Shown: positions 43,286-53,217 of the stretch, one piece after another
How the letters are laid out: each line of letters opens with the position of its first letter
Position numbering within the stretch: position 1 is the stretch's first letter
DNA from: Nitrospinota bacterium
Lineage (GTDB): Bacteria > Nitrospinota_A > UBA7883 > JACRLM01
NCBI GenBank assembly: GCA_016208975.1
Contig: JACQXA010000001.1
Coordinates: forward strand, 1-64,000
Direction: 5' to 3'
DNA length: 64,000 bases
Made by a program: the position numbers and the translations under genes
Notes under the pieces: model-generated
What the model was told of the DNA's origin: nothing
Database searches by the model: none
The model's input: the letters and a program-made list of their open reading frames with translations, nothing else

Positions 43286-43581
43286 AGTTTTTCAGAATGT
43301 TCACGGTTTTAGCGGCGCTGGCCGCCACGTTCACAGCTATTGGATGCGCCACCGCCCCCCTTGGGATAGACGAACCCTACAGGATTACCGCCGAGAAGGT
43401 GGGGAACATCAAGGAAGGCGTCACCACCCGGGAAGACCTGAAAACCATGTTCGGCGAACCGGACATGAAGGTTTCCGCCCCCGAAGGGGCCGCCTATTTC
43501 TATAAGGACATCAATTTGAGCTCCCTCTGGGTGGAGTTTACGGACGATTGGACCGTATCCGACTACAAATGGTCCGAATGA
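43282..43581 (+). CDS. Small lipoprotein, SmpA/BamE-like fold
   Basis: A 99-residue lipoprotein: signal MKFFRMFTVLAALAATFTAI followed by GC, with the lipobox cysteine near residue 22. The mature part has the pattern KVGNIKEGVTTREDLKTMFG then EPD, as in SmpA/OmlA-type domains with a GVTTREDV-like motif. It is much shorter than BamE proper and could be a relative with another job. It starts at a GTG overlapping the DUF192 stop. Confidence 0.78.
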   Translation: MKFFRMFTVLAALAATFTAIGCATAPLGIDEPYRITAEKVGNIKEGVTTREDLKTMFGEPDMKVSAPEGAAYFYKDINLSSLWVEFTDDWTVSDYKWSE

Positions 43582-43660
43582 CGGGCCAACCTATTCCCTT
43601 ACCCATTAAACGCTTAGGTGGCCGGGTTTGAACCGGGCCGATTATCTATGGACACCAGCA

Positions 43661-43689
43661 TTGACAAATCCCTCCGCCAGTTTTATATC
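43661..43689 (+). promoter_or_regulatory. Promoter of the Gld-type ABC operon
   Basis: A consensus TTGACA (43661-43666) is 17 bp from TATATC (43684-43689). It predicts a start near 43696, about 26 nt before the TTG start of the ATPase gene. Confidence 0.65.
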
Positions 43690-43721
43690 TTCTGTACTAA
43701 TTTGATATTTATTGGATTAAA

Positions 43722-44723
43722 TTGATAAGCGTAGATAATCTCACCAAGAAGTATGGGCCGGTCACTGCGGTGGACGGCATTTCCTTCTTTATGGAACAAG
43801 GGGAGATATGCGGCTTCCTGGGCCCGAACGGCGCCGGGAAAACCACCACCATGCGCATCCTTACCGGGTTTATGCCCCCCACGGATGGCAGGGTAACCGT
43901 GGCCGGATTCGATGTGGTGAACGACGTGATGGAGGTCAAGAAGCGTATCGGCTACCTGCCGGAGTCCACACCGCTATACACCGAGATGCGGGTTGAGGAA
44001 TATCTGTATTTCGTTGCGGACGTGAAGGGCCTTTCCGGGCAACAGAAAAAATCCAAGGTGGGCGAGGTTATGGAGTCCACCGGCATATCTGGCCGGAGCC
44101 GGTCGCTGATAAGAAGCCTGTCGAAAGGGTACCGGCAACGGGTGGGTTTGGCCCAGGCATTGTTGAACGACCCGGAGGCGCTGATTCTGGACGAACCCAC
44201 CATAGGGCTTGACCCACAGCAGATCGCCGAAATCCGGTCGCTGATAAAAGACCTTAGCGGGAAGCGCACGGTGATACTCTCCAGCCATATCCTGCCGGAA
44301 GTGCAGATGATCTGCTCCCGGGTGCTGATAATAAACAACGGCAAACTTATCGCGGCGGATACCCCGGAGAACCTGTCCCGCCAGTTCGCCGGAGGCGGCA
44401 GGATAATTGTGAAGATAGAGGCTCCCATGGTTTCCGCGCTGGAGGCGCTGGGTTCCCTGCCCGGGGTTGATACCGCTTACATGGCGCAGACTACCGTGGC
44501 CGACGGGGTGGAGACTGGCACATTCCACCTTATACCCGGCCAGGGAAAAAACCCCCGCAAAGAGCTTATGAAAATGGCGGTGGACCGGGATTGGGAGGTT
44601 ATGGAACTGTCATCCACAGAGTCACTTTCGCTGGAGGAGGTTTACTTGAAACTTGTCACCCGGGAGCCCCAGACAGCGGCCGAACCTGTGGAAAACCCCG
44701 CTGGCGAGATTGAGGAGCTTTAG
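43722..44723 (+). CDS. ABC transporter ATP-binding protein (GldA-like)
   Basis: A 333-residue ATPase for an export-type ABC system. Walker A is GPNGAGKTTTMR, the signature is LSKGYRQRVGLAQAL, and Walker B is ALILDEPTIGLDP. The C-terminal 90 residues form the extension seen in GldA/NosF-like proteins. It starts at a TTG (ISVDNLTKKYG) without a clear ribosome-binding site. The permease follows directly: its ATG is the base after this stop. In Bacteroidota GldA works in gliding; outside that group the substrate is unknown. Confidence 0.92.
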   Translation: MISVDNLTKKYGPVTAVDGISFFMEQGEICGFLGPNGAGKTTTMRILTGFMPPTDGRVTVAGFDVVNDVMEVKKRIGYLPESTPLYTEMRVEEYLYFVADVKGLSGQQKKSKVGEVMESTGISGRSRSLIRSLSKGYRQRVGLAQALLNDPEALILDEPTIGLDPQQIAEIRSLIKDLSGKRTVILSSHILPEVQMICSRVLIINNGKLIAADTPENLSRQFAGGGRIIVKIEAPMVSALEALGSLPGVDTAYMAQTTVADGVETGTFHLIPGQGKNPRKELMKMAVDRDWEVMELSSTESLSLEEVYLKLVTREPQTAAEPVENPAGEIEEL

Positions 44724-45506
44724 ATGGGTGGCATGACGGCGGTGATGAAACGGGAGTTGCAGTCATACTTCTACTCCCCGGTGGCTTACGCGGTTATGGT
44801 GATGTTTTTAATCATCGCCGGATATTTTTTCTACACCGGCATGGTGTATTACGGCGTGGCCAGTTTTGAAATAAGCAGGATGGCCCAGTTCGGGGGCGGC
44901 ATGGAGCAGGAACTGAACGTGGAAGAGTATATCCTGCGCCCGTTATTCGGCAACATGTCGGTGGTCCTGCTGATGATGGCCCCTCTTTTTACCATGCGGC
45001 TATTCTCCGAGGAAAAGAAAGGCGGCTCCATAGAGCTACTTTTCACGTGGCCCATTAAAGACCTGGCGCTGGTCATGGGCAAATACCTGGCGGCCCTGGC
45101 CATGGTGTCCATAATGGTGGCGCCAACCTTCATTTACATAGGGCTGTTAGCCTATCATTCCGGCTTTTCCTGGGGTTGCGTGGTCACGGGTTATCTTGGG
45201 TTGATACTGCTGGGCGGGGCGTTCATATCGCTGGGCATTTTCATATCCACCCTTACGGAGAACCAGATAATCTCAGCGGCCATCACCTTTGGCGCCCTGC
45301 TCCTCTTCTGGATAATCAGCTGGGCCGCCGGGAGCGACACCGGGACCATAGCCGAAATACTGAAAGGCTTCTCCATACTGGAACGGGTGGACAATTTCGC
45401 AAAAGGGGTGCTGGACACGCGGGATATCGTCTATTACGCCACATTCAATTTCTTTTTCCTGTTCCTCACTATCCGGTCGCTGGAATCGAAGAACTGGAGA
45501 GGTTGA
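44724..45506 (+). CDS. ABC transporter permease (GldF-like)
   Basis: A 260-residue membrane protein with about six spans, beginning AVMKRELQSYFYSPVAYAVM, a hallmark of the ABC-2 type GldF family. LRPLFGNMSVVLLMMAPLFTMRLFSEEKK matches the central conserved block. It follows the ATPase with no gap and is 24 nt ahead of the GldG-like gene. The three form one unit. Confidence 0.9.
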   Translation: MGGMTAVMKRELQSYFYSPVAYAVMVMFLIIAGYFFYTGMVYYGVASFEISRMAQFGGGMEQELNVEEYILRPLFGNMSVVLLMMAPLFTMRLFSEEKKGGSIELLFTWPIKDLALVMGKYLAALAMVSIMVAPTFIYIGLLAYHSGFSWGCVVTGYLGLILLGGAFISLGIFISTLTENQIISAAITFGALLLFWIISWAAGSDTGTIAEILKGFSILERVDNFAKGVLDTRDIVYYATFNFFFLFLTIRSLESKNWRG

Positions 45507-45530
45507 TTTAAAGGCAGTGGGCGCGGGCAA

Positions 45531-46898
45531 ATGAACAAGCGGTTAAAATACGGTTCCGGGTCGGCAATCTTCGTCATGCTCACCCTGGCGGTGATTATTG
45601 TCATCAACGCGCTGGCCGCCTCCCATCATAAACGGTGGGACTTTACGGAGACGGGCAGTTTTTCCCTATCGCCGCAGACCCTAAAAACCCTTCAGGGGCT
45701 GGAGGGGGATGTGACGGTCTATTCCTTCGTAAAACCCGACGCGGCGAAACTAGCCCAGGACATTCTGGAGCAGTACGCTTACGAATCCAAAAAGATCCAT
45801 TACGAGATAATAGATCCGGACAAAAAACCGGCGCTGGCGAAAAAATACGATGTCCGGGAATATAACACGCATGTAGTGGAGACCTCCCAAGGCAGGAAGG
45901 AAGTTGTTAAGCGCCTTACGGAAGAGAGCCTGACCAACGCCATACTGAAAGCCACCTCGCCGGGGGTCAAAAAAGTATATCTGCTGGAAGGCCATGGCGA
46001 ACGCGGGCCCGACGATAACAGCCCAAAAGGATGGTTTGCCGCCCGGCAGGCGCTGGAGTCGGCGGGTTACGCCGTAGAGACGCTGAATTTCCTGAAGACG
46101 CCGGAAATACCTGCGGACGCCGACCTTGTGATAATCCCCGGCCCCACGAAAGACATCCAGCCAACAGAAGCGGACAAGCTTCGAAAAAGGCTCGATTCGG
46201 GCAGGGCTCTTATAGCCGCGTTAGACCCAGGAAAAACCCCGAACCTGCAAAACCTGCTCAAAGAGTATGGATTTGAAACTGTGGATGACATAGTGCTGGA
46301 CCCGGTGAGCCAGCAACTGGGATTTGACGCGCTGGTGGCGGCGGTGGCCGAATATGGCCCTCACCCGGCGGTGAAAGGTTTCAACGCGGCCACGTTTTTC
46401 CCCATGGCCAGGTCGCTGGAGATAGGGCCGGGGAAGGGGAAAATTGCCCCCGTGGTGGTGGGGCAAAGCTCCCAGCATGGATGGAGTGAAACGGATATGG
46501 GCTCCATCGAAAAGGGAACGCCCGAGTTTGATGAGAAAAAGGACCTGCCCGGCCCCCGGGTGATAGTGGCCGCCGCCGAATGGGAGGCGGGCCAGGCTAA
46601 AGAGGAGAGGAAGATAGGCGAGAAGGCGGAGAAGACCAGGCTGGTGGTGGCCGGTGACGCCGATTTCGCCTCCAACTCCGCCATTGGCATTTCCGGCAAC
46701 CGGGATATTTTCCTCAATCTAGTGAGTTGGTCGCTGGAACAGGAAAACCGGATATCCATCCGCCCGAAAGCGAAGGGGTTCAACCCCATCCTGTTCACTC
46801 AAACGCAACTGGCGGCCATTTTCTGGGTGTCGGTGGCGCTGTTGCCGATGATGGTGATAGTGGCCGGCGTTTACGTATGGAAGAAACGCCGCGTTTAA
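45531..46898 (+). CDS. GldG-like ABC-associated extracytoplasmic protein
   Basis: A 455-residue protein with an N-terminal span (VMLTLAVIIVINALAASHH) and a second near the C-terminus (TQLAAIFWVSVALLPMMVIV), which place the middle outside the cytoplasm. The core has the GldG/ABC-type features DFTETGSFSLSPQTLKTLQ and VYLLEGHGERGPDD. It is the usual third gene of the GldA-GldF-GldG unit. Its role is probably substrate or peptidoglycan-side work for the transporter, not proven. Confidence 0.87.
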   Translation: MNKRLKYGSGSAIFVMLTLAVIIVINALAASHHKRWDFTETGSFSLSPQTLKTLQGLEGDVTVYSFVKPDAAKLAQDILEQYAYESKKIHYEIIDPDKKPALAKKYDVREYNTHVVETSQGRKEVVKRLTEESLTNAILKATSPGVKKVYLLEGHGERGPDDNSPKGWFAARQALESAGYAVETLNFLKTPEIPADADLVIIPGPTKDIQPTEADKLRKRLDSGRALIAALDPGKTPNLQNLLKEYGFETVDDIVLDPVSQQLGFDALVAAVAEYGPHPAVKGFNAATFFPMARSLEIGPGKGKIAPVVVGQSSQHGWSETDMGSIEKGTPEFDEKKDLPGPRVIVAAAEWEAGQAKEERKIGEKAEKTRLVVAGDADFASNSAIGISGNRDIFLNLVSWSLEQENRISIRPKAKGFNPILFTQTQLAAIFWVSVALLPMMVIVAGVYVWKKRRV

Positions 46899-46907
46899 GC
46901 CCCTCGT

Positions 46908-48689
46908 ATGCGATTTAAAATAATCATAACGCTGGTTTTATTTGTCTGCCTGTCTGGGGCCTATTATTACTTCGACGTTTCGGGCGGCGCCGGAAAGAAG
47001 AAAGAGAACAAGACCCCGCCGGTGTTTGCCTTCAACCCGGAAGATGTCGCCGCCGTCACTCTAAAACGCCCCGGCCAGCCGGTGATAGTGTTGGACCGGC
47101 AAGATAAAACATGGACGATCACAAGCCCGGTAAAGGCCCGGGCCGATGAGGAGACAGTAGAGAAGTTAATATCCTCAGCTACTGAGTTGAAGGTGGTCAA
47201 AGACCTTGGGGCGGTGGAGAACCTGGCCGAGTTTGGACTGGCCGAGCCCGAGGAGGCGCTTTTTGTGACCTCCGGGGGGAATATGTTCACCCTGAAAATC
47301 GGCGACAAGGCGCAAACAGGGAAAGAGTATTACCTGATGGCCAGCGGGCGGGACACGGTGTTTCTGGCCAGCGCGAGACCTGTGGAGGCCGTCACCAAAG
47401 GGTTGGGCGACCTGCGAAATAAAAAGCTGTTCGATTTTGACGCGCTGGATGTTAAATCCCTGGAGTTGAAATTAAACAAACTCGGCCTGAAGTTCGAACG
47501 GCTATCCAAATCCAAAGATGGCAAGGAAGTAAAGCCCGAGGACGCGCCATGGAAAATGACAATACCCCATGCCACCCAGGCGGACGGGGGCGCCATCCTA
47601 AAACTGTTGTCCATCCTCACCACCCTTAAGGGAATTGGTTTCGTTTCCGGCCCGGAAGGGGAGTCGGTGGAATATGGGCTGAAAAACCCTGAAATAACCG
47701 TAAAAATGGGTACGGATAAAGGGACCTTCGGATTCGCCATGGGCCATTACTCCCCGGACGGCGGCCGGTACATAAAACGGCTGGACACCGGCGAGATATT
47801 GACCGTGGATGACCGGATTGAAAAGGATCTTCCGCAATCGGCGGAAGCCTTTATGGATCTTCGGATACATAACCTGACCCGGGAAAATATAACCCGGGTG
47901 AAAATTGAAATGCCCGAGGGAAAAACGGTCATAACCCGCAAACCCGGTAAAGTGGCGCAGGGTAAACAGACCGGGCCGGAGTGGATTGTAACCGAGCCTG
48001 CCGGGCTTGTTATGGAAGAAATGTCCGTCATGGCGTTTCTTTACGATCTGGAAAACGCCAAGTATTTACGGATAGCAGGGCCAGCTTCCAAAGGGCTGTC
48101 AAAACCCGCATTGACCATAACCATCTCCGCCGCCGGTGGCGACAAGGCGCTCACCCTGGCGAAAGCCCCCGCCAACAAAGGGGATAGTTATTTCGCCTCC
48201 TTTACGGGCCGGGATGACGTGGTGGAGGTGAGCGGCGAAACGTTCAAATCTTTATTCAAGAACCCTGGCGAGTTTGAGGACCGGCGGTTTTTCAAGATAC
48301 TGTCCGACCAGATAGGGCGGGTGGTGGTAAACCGCAAAGGGCAGGTGTTCGACGTTTCGAAAAAGGATGAAGATTTCACCATGGCCGCGCCGGAGAATAA
48401 AAAAGTGTCCGCCGAGGCGTGGCGTGCCCTGGTATGGGCGCTGTCTGGGTTCCGGTTCAGCCAGAGGGCGCCGGAAGGCGCCGCTGGCGGGCTGGATAAG
48501 CCAGTTCTGACAGTGTCGGTTTATAATAAATCTGGCGGCCTGGTGGACGAGGTGGCCGTTGGCGCCCGGGCCGGAAAACCCGGCTATTTTTACGCCAGAA
48601 GCGTCAGGACGAAAGAGCTGTTTTTAGTAGGTGAGAGGTTTGTGACAGAGGATATGGTGGCCTCTCTTGAAAGCCTGTTATCCTCCTGA
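46908..48689 (+). CDS. DUF4340 domain protein
   Basis: A 593-residue protein with an N-terminal membrane anchor (IIITLVLFVCLSGAYYYF) and a large extracytoplasmic part. It contains repeated DUF4340 blocks, for example AVTLKRPGQPVIVLDRQDKT with TWTITSPVKARADEETVEKL, and a similar later block around residue 440. DUF4340 proteins regularly follow gldG genes in Gram-negative bacteria, as here with a 9-nt gap. Function is unknown. Confidence 0.87.
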   Translation: MRFKIIITLVLFVCLSGAYYYFDVSGGAGKKKENKTPPVFAFNPEDVAAVTLKRPGQPVIVLDRQDKTWTITSPVKARADEETVEKLISSATELKVVKDLGAVENLAEFGLAEPEEALFVTSGGNMFTLKIGDKAQTGKEYYLMASGRDTVFLASARPVEAVTKGLGDLRNKKLFDFDALDVKSLELKLNKLGLKFERLSKSKDGKEVKPEDAPWKMTIPHATQADGGAILKLLSILTTLKGIGFVSGPEGESVEYGLKNPEITVKMGTDKGTFGFAMGHYSPDGGRYIKRLDTGEILTVDDRIEKDLPQSAEAFMDLRIHNLTRENITRVKIEMPEGKTVITRKPGKVAQGKQTGPEWIVTEPAGLVMEEMSVMAFLYDLENAKYLRIAGPASKGLSKPALTITISAAGGDKALTLAKAPANKGDSYFASFTGRDDVVEVSGETFKSLFKNPGEFEDRRFFKILSDQIGRVVVNRKGQVFDVSKKDEDFTMAAPENKKVSAEAWRALVWALSGFRFSQRAPEGAAGGLDKPVLTVSVYNKSGGLVDEVAVGARAGKPGYFYARSVRTKELFLVGERFVTEDMVASLESLLSS

Positions 48690-48705
48690 CCGGATTAGAG
48701 GAACC

Positions 48706-49287
48706 ATGAGTGAAGATGCCGCAAAAATAACCGTTACAGACAAACGGCGGATAAAATCCGCTGAAGACACCATAGATGATACCACCGCGCCGGATCTGGA
48801 GCGCGTGCCCACCTATGTGGAGGAGCTGAACCGGAAGATAGCCGAGAACGATGAGCGCCTGAAAGAGTACATCGCCGCCTATAAGGAAAAGATGGCGGAT
48901 ATGGACCAGGTGCGCAAACGGCTGGAGGCCGACGTCGAGAACCGCTCCAGGCAAAGGTTTGGCGACCTTGTGGCGGAGCTTCTGCCGATTGTGGACGATT
49001 TCGACCGGGCAATAGAAAGCGCCTCTAAAGGCAGTTCGTCTCAAGACATGGCGGAAGGGCTGGCCCGTCTGCGGGAAGGGATGATGAAAGCGCTGGTCAA
49101 CCGGGGCTTGAAGACAATACAATGCGCCGGTGAACCGTTCAATCCGGAAACCGCCCAGGCGGTGTCGGTGGCGCCGGTGGACGACGAGGCGCAAGACAAC
49201 ATGGTGCTGGAGCAGTTGGCCAGCGGTTACATTTATGAGGGAAGGGTGCTTCGTCCTGCGCTGGTGCGCGTGGGCAAGATGAAGTGA
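48706..49287 (+). CDS. grpE: GrpE nucleotide exchange factor
   Basis: A 193-residue cochaperone that releases ADP from DnaK. The first half is a charged coiled coil ([20 protein letters not shown]). The C-terminal beta domain shows [16 protein letters not shown] and [19 protein letters not shown]. The ATG at 48706 is supported by GAGGAA upstream. It overlaps the dnaJ upstream region: the gene ends 2 nt before the dnaJ ATG. DnaK and HrcA are not in the window, so the usual hrcA-grpE-dnaK-dnaJ block is broken up here. Confidence 0.93.
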   Translation: MSEDAAKITVTDKRRIKSAEDTIDDTTAPDLERVPTYVEELNRKIAENDERLKEYIAAYKEKMADMDQVRKRLEADVENRSRQRFGDLVAELLPIVDDFDRAIESASKGSSSQDMAEGLARLREGMMKALVNRGLKTIQCAGEPFNPETAQAVSVAPVDDEAQDNMVLEQLASGYIYEGRVLRPALVRVGKMK

Positions 49288-49289
49288 TT

Positions 49290-50393
49290 ATGACAAAACA
49301 GGACTACTACGAGATTCTCGGCGTTCAAAAAAACGCCTCGCCGGACGAGATAAAGAAAGCTTACAGGAAGAAAGCCTACCAGTACCATCCAGACCAGAAC
49401 CCCGGCAACCCGGAAGCCGAGGAAAATTTCAAGGCGGCTTCGGAGGCCTACGAGGTTCTGCGCGATCCGGACAAAAAATCACTGTACGACAGATACGGCC
49501 ATGATGGGCTAAAACAGACCGGTTTTTCCGGATTCTCCGGGTTTGAGGACATTTTTTCCAGTTTCGGCGATGTTTTCGAAGACTTTTTTGGGTTTAGCGG
49601 CGCCCGCCGTGGCGCTCCAAACCAGCCGCGAAAAGGGGCCGACCTGCGGTACGACATGGAGGTCGAGTTCAAGGAGGCGGTTTTCGGTGTGGACAAAGAT
49701 TTTGAGGTGGAGAAATACATCCTTTGCTCCGCCTGCGAAGGCTCCAGGAGCGAGCCCGGCTCCAAAAGCTCCGTATGCCCCACATGCCGGGGCGCCGGGA
49801 AGGTAACCAGGTCCCAGGGGTTCTTCGCCATTTCCACCGAATGCCCGTCGTGCCGGGGGGAAGGCGTGAAAATAACCAACCCATGCAAGAAATGCAAAGG
49901 CTCTGGCCAGACGCTGGAACGCAAGAAGCTTTCCGTGAAGATTCCAGCCGGTGTGGAGACAGGCTCCCAGCTCCGGTTGAAAGGGGAGGGGGAGCCCGGG
50001 CGCAACGGCGGCCCCGCGGGTAATCTTTACGTGGTGCTGTTCATCAAGGAAGACGAGGTTTTCAAACGCCACGGAGACGACATTGTAGTGACCGTGCCCA
50101 TAACCTTTTCCCAGGCGGCCCTGGGGGCGGACATCACTATACCCACCCTGGAGGGGGAGAAAGAGTTCAACATCCCCGCCGCCACCCAGAGTGAATCAAT
50201 CCACAGGTTGCAGGGGATGGGCGTCCCCCACCTCAGGCATTACGGGCGGGGCGACCTCATAGTGCGGCTGGTGGTGATGACGCCGGAGAAGCTCGGCAAG
50301 CGGCAGGAGGAGCTTTTCAGGGAGTTGGCGGAGCTGGATAAAAGCTCCGTGCGGGCGCACCAGAAAGGCTTTTTCGAGAAATTTATGGGGTGA
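49290..50393 (+). CDS. dnaJ: Chaperone DnaJ
   Basis: A 367-residue type I Hsp40. The J domain (residues 3-68) has the HPD motif in [10 protein letters not shown] Gly/Phe region follows ([16 protein letters not shown]). Four zinc-finger CxxC repeats run from residue 148 to 206: CSAC, CPTC, CPSC and CKKC. The C-terminal substrate domains complete the protein. It stimulates DnaK and holds unfolded clients. The ATG at 49290 is preferred to the GTG at 49284. Confidence 0.95.
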   Translation: MTKQDYYEILGVQKNASPDEIKKAYRKKAYQYHPDQNPGNPEAEENFKAASEAYEVLRDPDKKSLYDRYGHDGLKQTGFSGFSGFEDIFSSFGDVFEDFFGFSGARRGAPNQPRKGADLRYDMEVEFKEAVFGVDKDFEVEKYILCSACEGSRSEPGSKSSVCPTCRGAGKVTRSQGFFAISTECPSCRGEGVKITNPCKKCKGSGQTLERKKLSVKIPAGVETGSQLRLKGEGEPGRNGGPAGNLYVVLFIKEDEVFKRHGDDIVVTVPITFSQAALGADITIPTLEGEKEFNIPAATQSESIHRLQGMGVPHLRHYGRGDLIVRLVVMTPEKLGKRQEELFRELAELDKSSVRAHQKGFFEKFMG

Positions 50394-50431
50394 GGCGGGG
50401 GCGCTTATCCCACCATGATATTGACCGCTTC

Positions 50432-50532
50432 CCCGTGGTCGCCCGACCACGGGAATGGTTTGGCGGGAAACCGGGGTAAACGACCCCGGCGAAGCAAACC
50501 TGGTAGGCTGGGCCCGTGATGGCGGGCTAGCC
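50432..50532. other. Three successive hairpins between convergent genes
   Basis: CCCGTGGTC/GACCACGGG (50432-50440 and 50445-50453) is a perfect 9-bp stem. CCGGGG/CCCCGG (50471-50476, 50484-50489) follows, then a third helix pairing GGCT and GCCCG with CGGGC and AGCC (about 50506-50532). No T-run follows any of them. They fill the 170-nt gap between dnaJ and cheV. They may act as a bidirectional end of transcription or be a structured RNA. Confidence 0.55.
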
Positions 50533-50563
50533 GGGCCGCGAAGCCTTCCAGCAATGCGCGGTT

Positions 50564-51490
50564 CTATTTGTTCAGGAAGTACTGGTCTATAAGCTCAATC
50601 AGCTGGCTGGTCTGCGGTTTTGTGGTATAGGCGTTGGCGCCCACCTCGCGGCATTTCATGGCCATCTGTTCGTTTATCATCGAGGAGAACATGATAACCG
50701 GCAGGTCTATGCCCGCGTCCATCTTCACCTTCCGGCAAAGGGTAAGCCCGTCCATCTGGGGCATCTCGATGTCCGTAAGTATGCCGCTTATGAATTTCTT
50801 TATGGGCACACGCTGGCTCTCCGCCTCTTCCTTGATCTCCATAACTTTGGCGAAGGCGTCCTTGCCGTTGGTGAAAACCGTCAGGTTCGTGTAACCGACT
50901 TTTTTGAGTATTTTTATAACGGCGTCCCTTATCAATGGCGAATCCTCCGCCACGATTATCTGGGCCTCTTCCCTGCGCAGGGAGCTGGCGGGCAAATTAT
51001 CCTCGTCGTAAGTGACGGCGGATTGGGGATAGATGGTGGATATGATGTGCTCCAGGTCCAGAATGAGTATCTGCCTGTCTTCAAAATGCACGGTGCTGGT
51101 TATCATGGGCCGGTACTGGGAGACGAAATTGGCCACCGGTTTGACGCTCTCCCAGGAACAGCGGTGGATCTGGCGGACACCGTCCACCAGGAACCCGTTC
51201 ACCAGGGTGTTGAACTCGCACACCAATATGACGCGCCGGTCGGAGTTGGACACATGCTCGTTTTTTAATATGGACGCCAGGTCTATAAGCGGGAAAGTCT
51301 CGTTCCGGAGGTAGTACAGGCCAAGCATGGCCGGGTGGTGTTCCGGGATGGGGGTGATGGATTTGCCATCGTACTGGATTATCTCCCGCACCTTGGCCAC
51401 GTTCACCCCGTAGCTTTGGGAGCCCACGAAGAATTCGACTATCTCAAACTCGTTGGTTCCGCTTTCAAGAAGGATTTCCTGCCCGTTCAT
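50564..51490 (-). CDS. cheV: Chemotaxis protein CheV (CheW-REC)
   Basis: A 308-residue adaptor that couples chemoreceptors to CheA. An N-terminal CheW-like domain (about 14-160: FEIVEFFVGSQSYGVNVAKV, PIPEHHPAMLGLYYLR) is followed by a response-regulator domain (about 175-305). The receiver shows the acidic pair in VAEDSPLIRDAV, the phospho-acceptor Asp in LTDIEMPQMDGL, and the conserved Lys in YTTKP. A GGAG site precedes the ATG. No other chemotaxis genes are adjacent. Confidence 0.93.
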   Translation of the reverse strand: MNGQEILLESGTNEFEIVEFFVGSQSYGVNVAKVREIIQYDGKSITPIPEHHPAMLGLYYLRNETFPLIDLASILKNEHVSNSDRRVILVCEFNTLVNGFLVDGVRQIHRCSWESVKPVANFVSQYRPMITSTVHFEDRQILILDLEHIISTIYPQSAVTYDEDNLPASSLRREEAQIIVAEDSPLIRDAVIKILKKVGYTNLTVFTNGKDAFAKVMEIKEEAESQRVPIKKFISGILTDIEMPQMDGLTLCRKVKMDAGIDLPVIMFSSMINEQMAMKCREVGANAYTTKPQTSQLIELIDQYFLNK

Positions 51491-51637
51491 TTACATGTCT
51501 CCGGCGCAAAATCGCCGCCTCGGTTTGACTGGTTTTTAATAATGGATTCCGGTAAAGCCCGACAGCCCAAAGGAGAAATGTGACTGCCGGTGATTAAAGA
51601 TTACCTAACGGCTAATGATAGGACAACCCGGAACCAA

Positions 51638-53188
51638 TTACAACTCTCCCATGGCCTGGGGCATCAAATTTAGCAAGTCCGAGGCCATGAGGGTTATGGA
51701 TTGCACGTGTTTCGCCTTATAAATGTCCGCCAGCAGGCCGTGGATGTAAGCCCCGGCCACGGCGGCCTTCCATGCCTCGGCCCCTTGGGCCAGCAGGCCA
51801 CCGATGAGCCCCGTAAGCACATCTCCCGTGCCGCCGGAGGCCAAACCCTCGTTCCCGGTGGGGTTTATATAGTTGGCCCCATCGGGGGTGGATATAACCG
51901 TTCCAGCCCCCTTCAGCGCCACGATCGCTCCGGTTTCCATGGCAAGCGCGGATGCGGCTTTAAGCCTGTCCTGTTGAACTTGGGCGGCGGTTTGGCCCGT
52001 TAGCCTCCCCATCTCGCCTGGGTGGGGTGTGATGATTGTGGGGTGTTTCCGCCGCTTGATAATATCCATATGCCCGGCAAGACAGTTCAGCCCATCGGCG
52101 TCCAGCACCATGGGGATTTCCGCCGATTCCACCACACGCCGGACGAACGAAGCGGTGGATGGATGGGTTGTAAGTCCCGGACCCATGGCTATGGCGGACT
52201 TCCCCTCCAGCGCCGCCATGAACCGATCGAACCCCCCATCGGATATGGAGCCTGTCTCCGTTTCTGGTAGGGGCAGGCCGATAACCTCCATGGCGCCCAG
52301 CTCGAAAGAGGGGAGGAGGTTGGAAGGCAACGCCGCAGTGACAAGGCCAGTCCCCGCACGCAGGGCTGAAAGGCCGCAAAGCGCCGCCGCGCCACCCATG
52401 CCAGTGGAGCCGCAAGCGGTTAGCAGATGCCCGAAGGTTCCCTTATGCCCGTCCGGCGGGCGGCGGGGAAGCATTTTGCGGATGTCCTCTTTTTCCGGGA
52501 GCCACCCTGAGCAGGGGGATTCATCCACCACCTTCGAGGGGATGGAAATATCGGCTATCACGAGCTGACCTACAGCGTTTCTGGCTGGAGTTATAAGTAA
52601 ACCGGGTTTTGGCAGGCCGAAAGTGACCGTAACATCGGCCACAAAATGCGCGCCGGGAATGGAACCGTCGTCGGCCATGACGCCGGAGGGAATATCCACC
52701 GCCACTTTCAGTTTGCCCTGGCCGTTCATAGCCTCCAACGCCTGGATATAAAATCCCTTTGGCTCTGAAGATGCCCCCGTGCCCAGAAGGGCGTCCACCA
52801 CTACGGTGGTGTGGAAGAACTTGAGTTTGAAGTTGTGGATGTGTTTTTCGGTAGTGAACTCTTTAACCCGCCCGCCTATGGCTATGAAGCTGTCCAGGTT
52901 TATGCGGGCGTCCCCTTTTATCTCTTCCTTTTCAGCCACAAGGAACACCGTGGGTTCGGCCCCCAAGTTGAAAAGGTGGCGCGCCACCACAAACCCGTCG
53001 CCGCCGTTATTCCCCTTGCCACAGAAGATGTTAACCCGCGTCTTGCGCAGGTCCGGAATTTTTTCCCGGATGGCGTTAACCACCGCAATCCCGGCGTTTT
53101 CCATAAGGACCACGCCGGGTATCCCCATCTCCTCGATAGTCCGGCGGTCTATATCCCGCATCTGCGCGGCGGTAACAACTTTTATCAT
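51638..53188 (-). CDS. nnr: Bifunctional NAD(P)HX epimerase / dehydratase
   Basis: A 516-residue metabolite-repair enzyme. The N-terminal YjeF_N domain (1-215) epimerises hydrated NAD(P)H, with GVVLMENAGIAVVNAI and FCGKGNNGGDGFVVARHL. The C-terminal domain (about 225-516) is the ADP- or ATP-dependent dehydratase, with TPHPGEMGRLTG and GNEGLASGGTGDVLTGLIGG. The fusion is standard in bacteria. The start at 53188 is an ATG with AAGG nine bases upstream. Confidence 0.95.
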   Translation of the reverse strand: MIKVVTAAQMRDIDRRTIEEMGIPGVVLMENAGIAVVNAIREKIPDLRKTRVNIFCGKGNNGGDGFVVARHLFNLGAEPTVFLVAEKEEIKGDARINLDSFIAIGGRVKEFTTEKHIHNFKLKFFHTTVVVDALLGTGASSEPKGFYIQALEAMNGQGKLKVAVDIPSGVMADDGSIPGAHFVADVTVTFGLPKPGLLITPARNAVGQLVIADISIPSKVVDESPCSGWLPEKEDIRKMLPRRPPDGHKGTFGHLLTACGSTGMGGAAALCGLSALRAGTGLVTAALPSNLLPSFELGAMEVIGLPLPETETGSISDGGFDRFMAALEGKSAIAMGPGLTTHPSTASFVRRVVESAEIPMVLDADGLNCLAGHMDIIKRRKHPTIITPHPGEMGRLTGQTAAQVQQDRLKAASALAMETGAIVALKGAGTVISTPDGANYINPTGNEGLASGGTGDVLTGLIGGLLAQGAEAWKAAVAGAYIHGLLADIYKAKHVQSITLMASDLLNLMPQAMGEL

Positions 53189-53217
53189 TGAACTGCGCCT
53201 TGCTACGGGGTTTGGGC

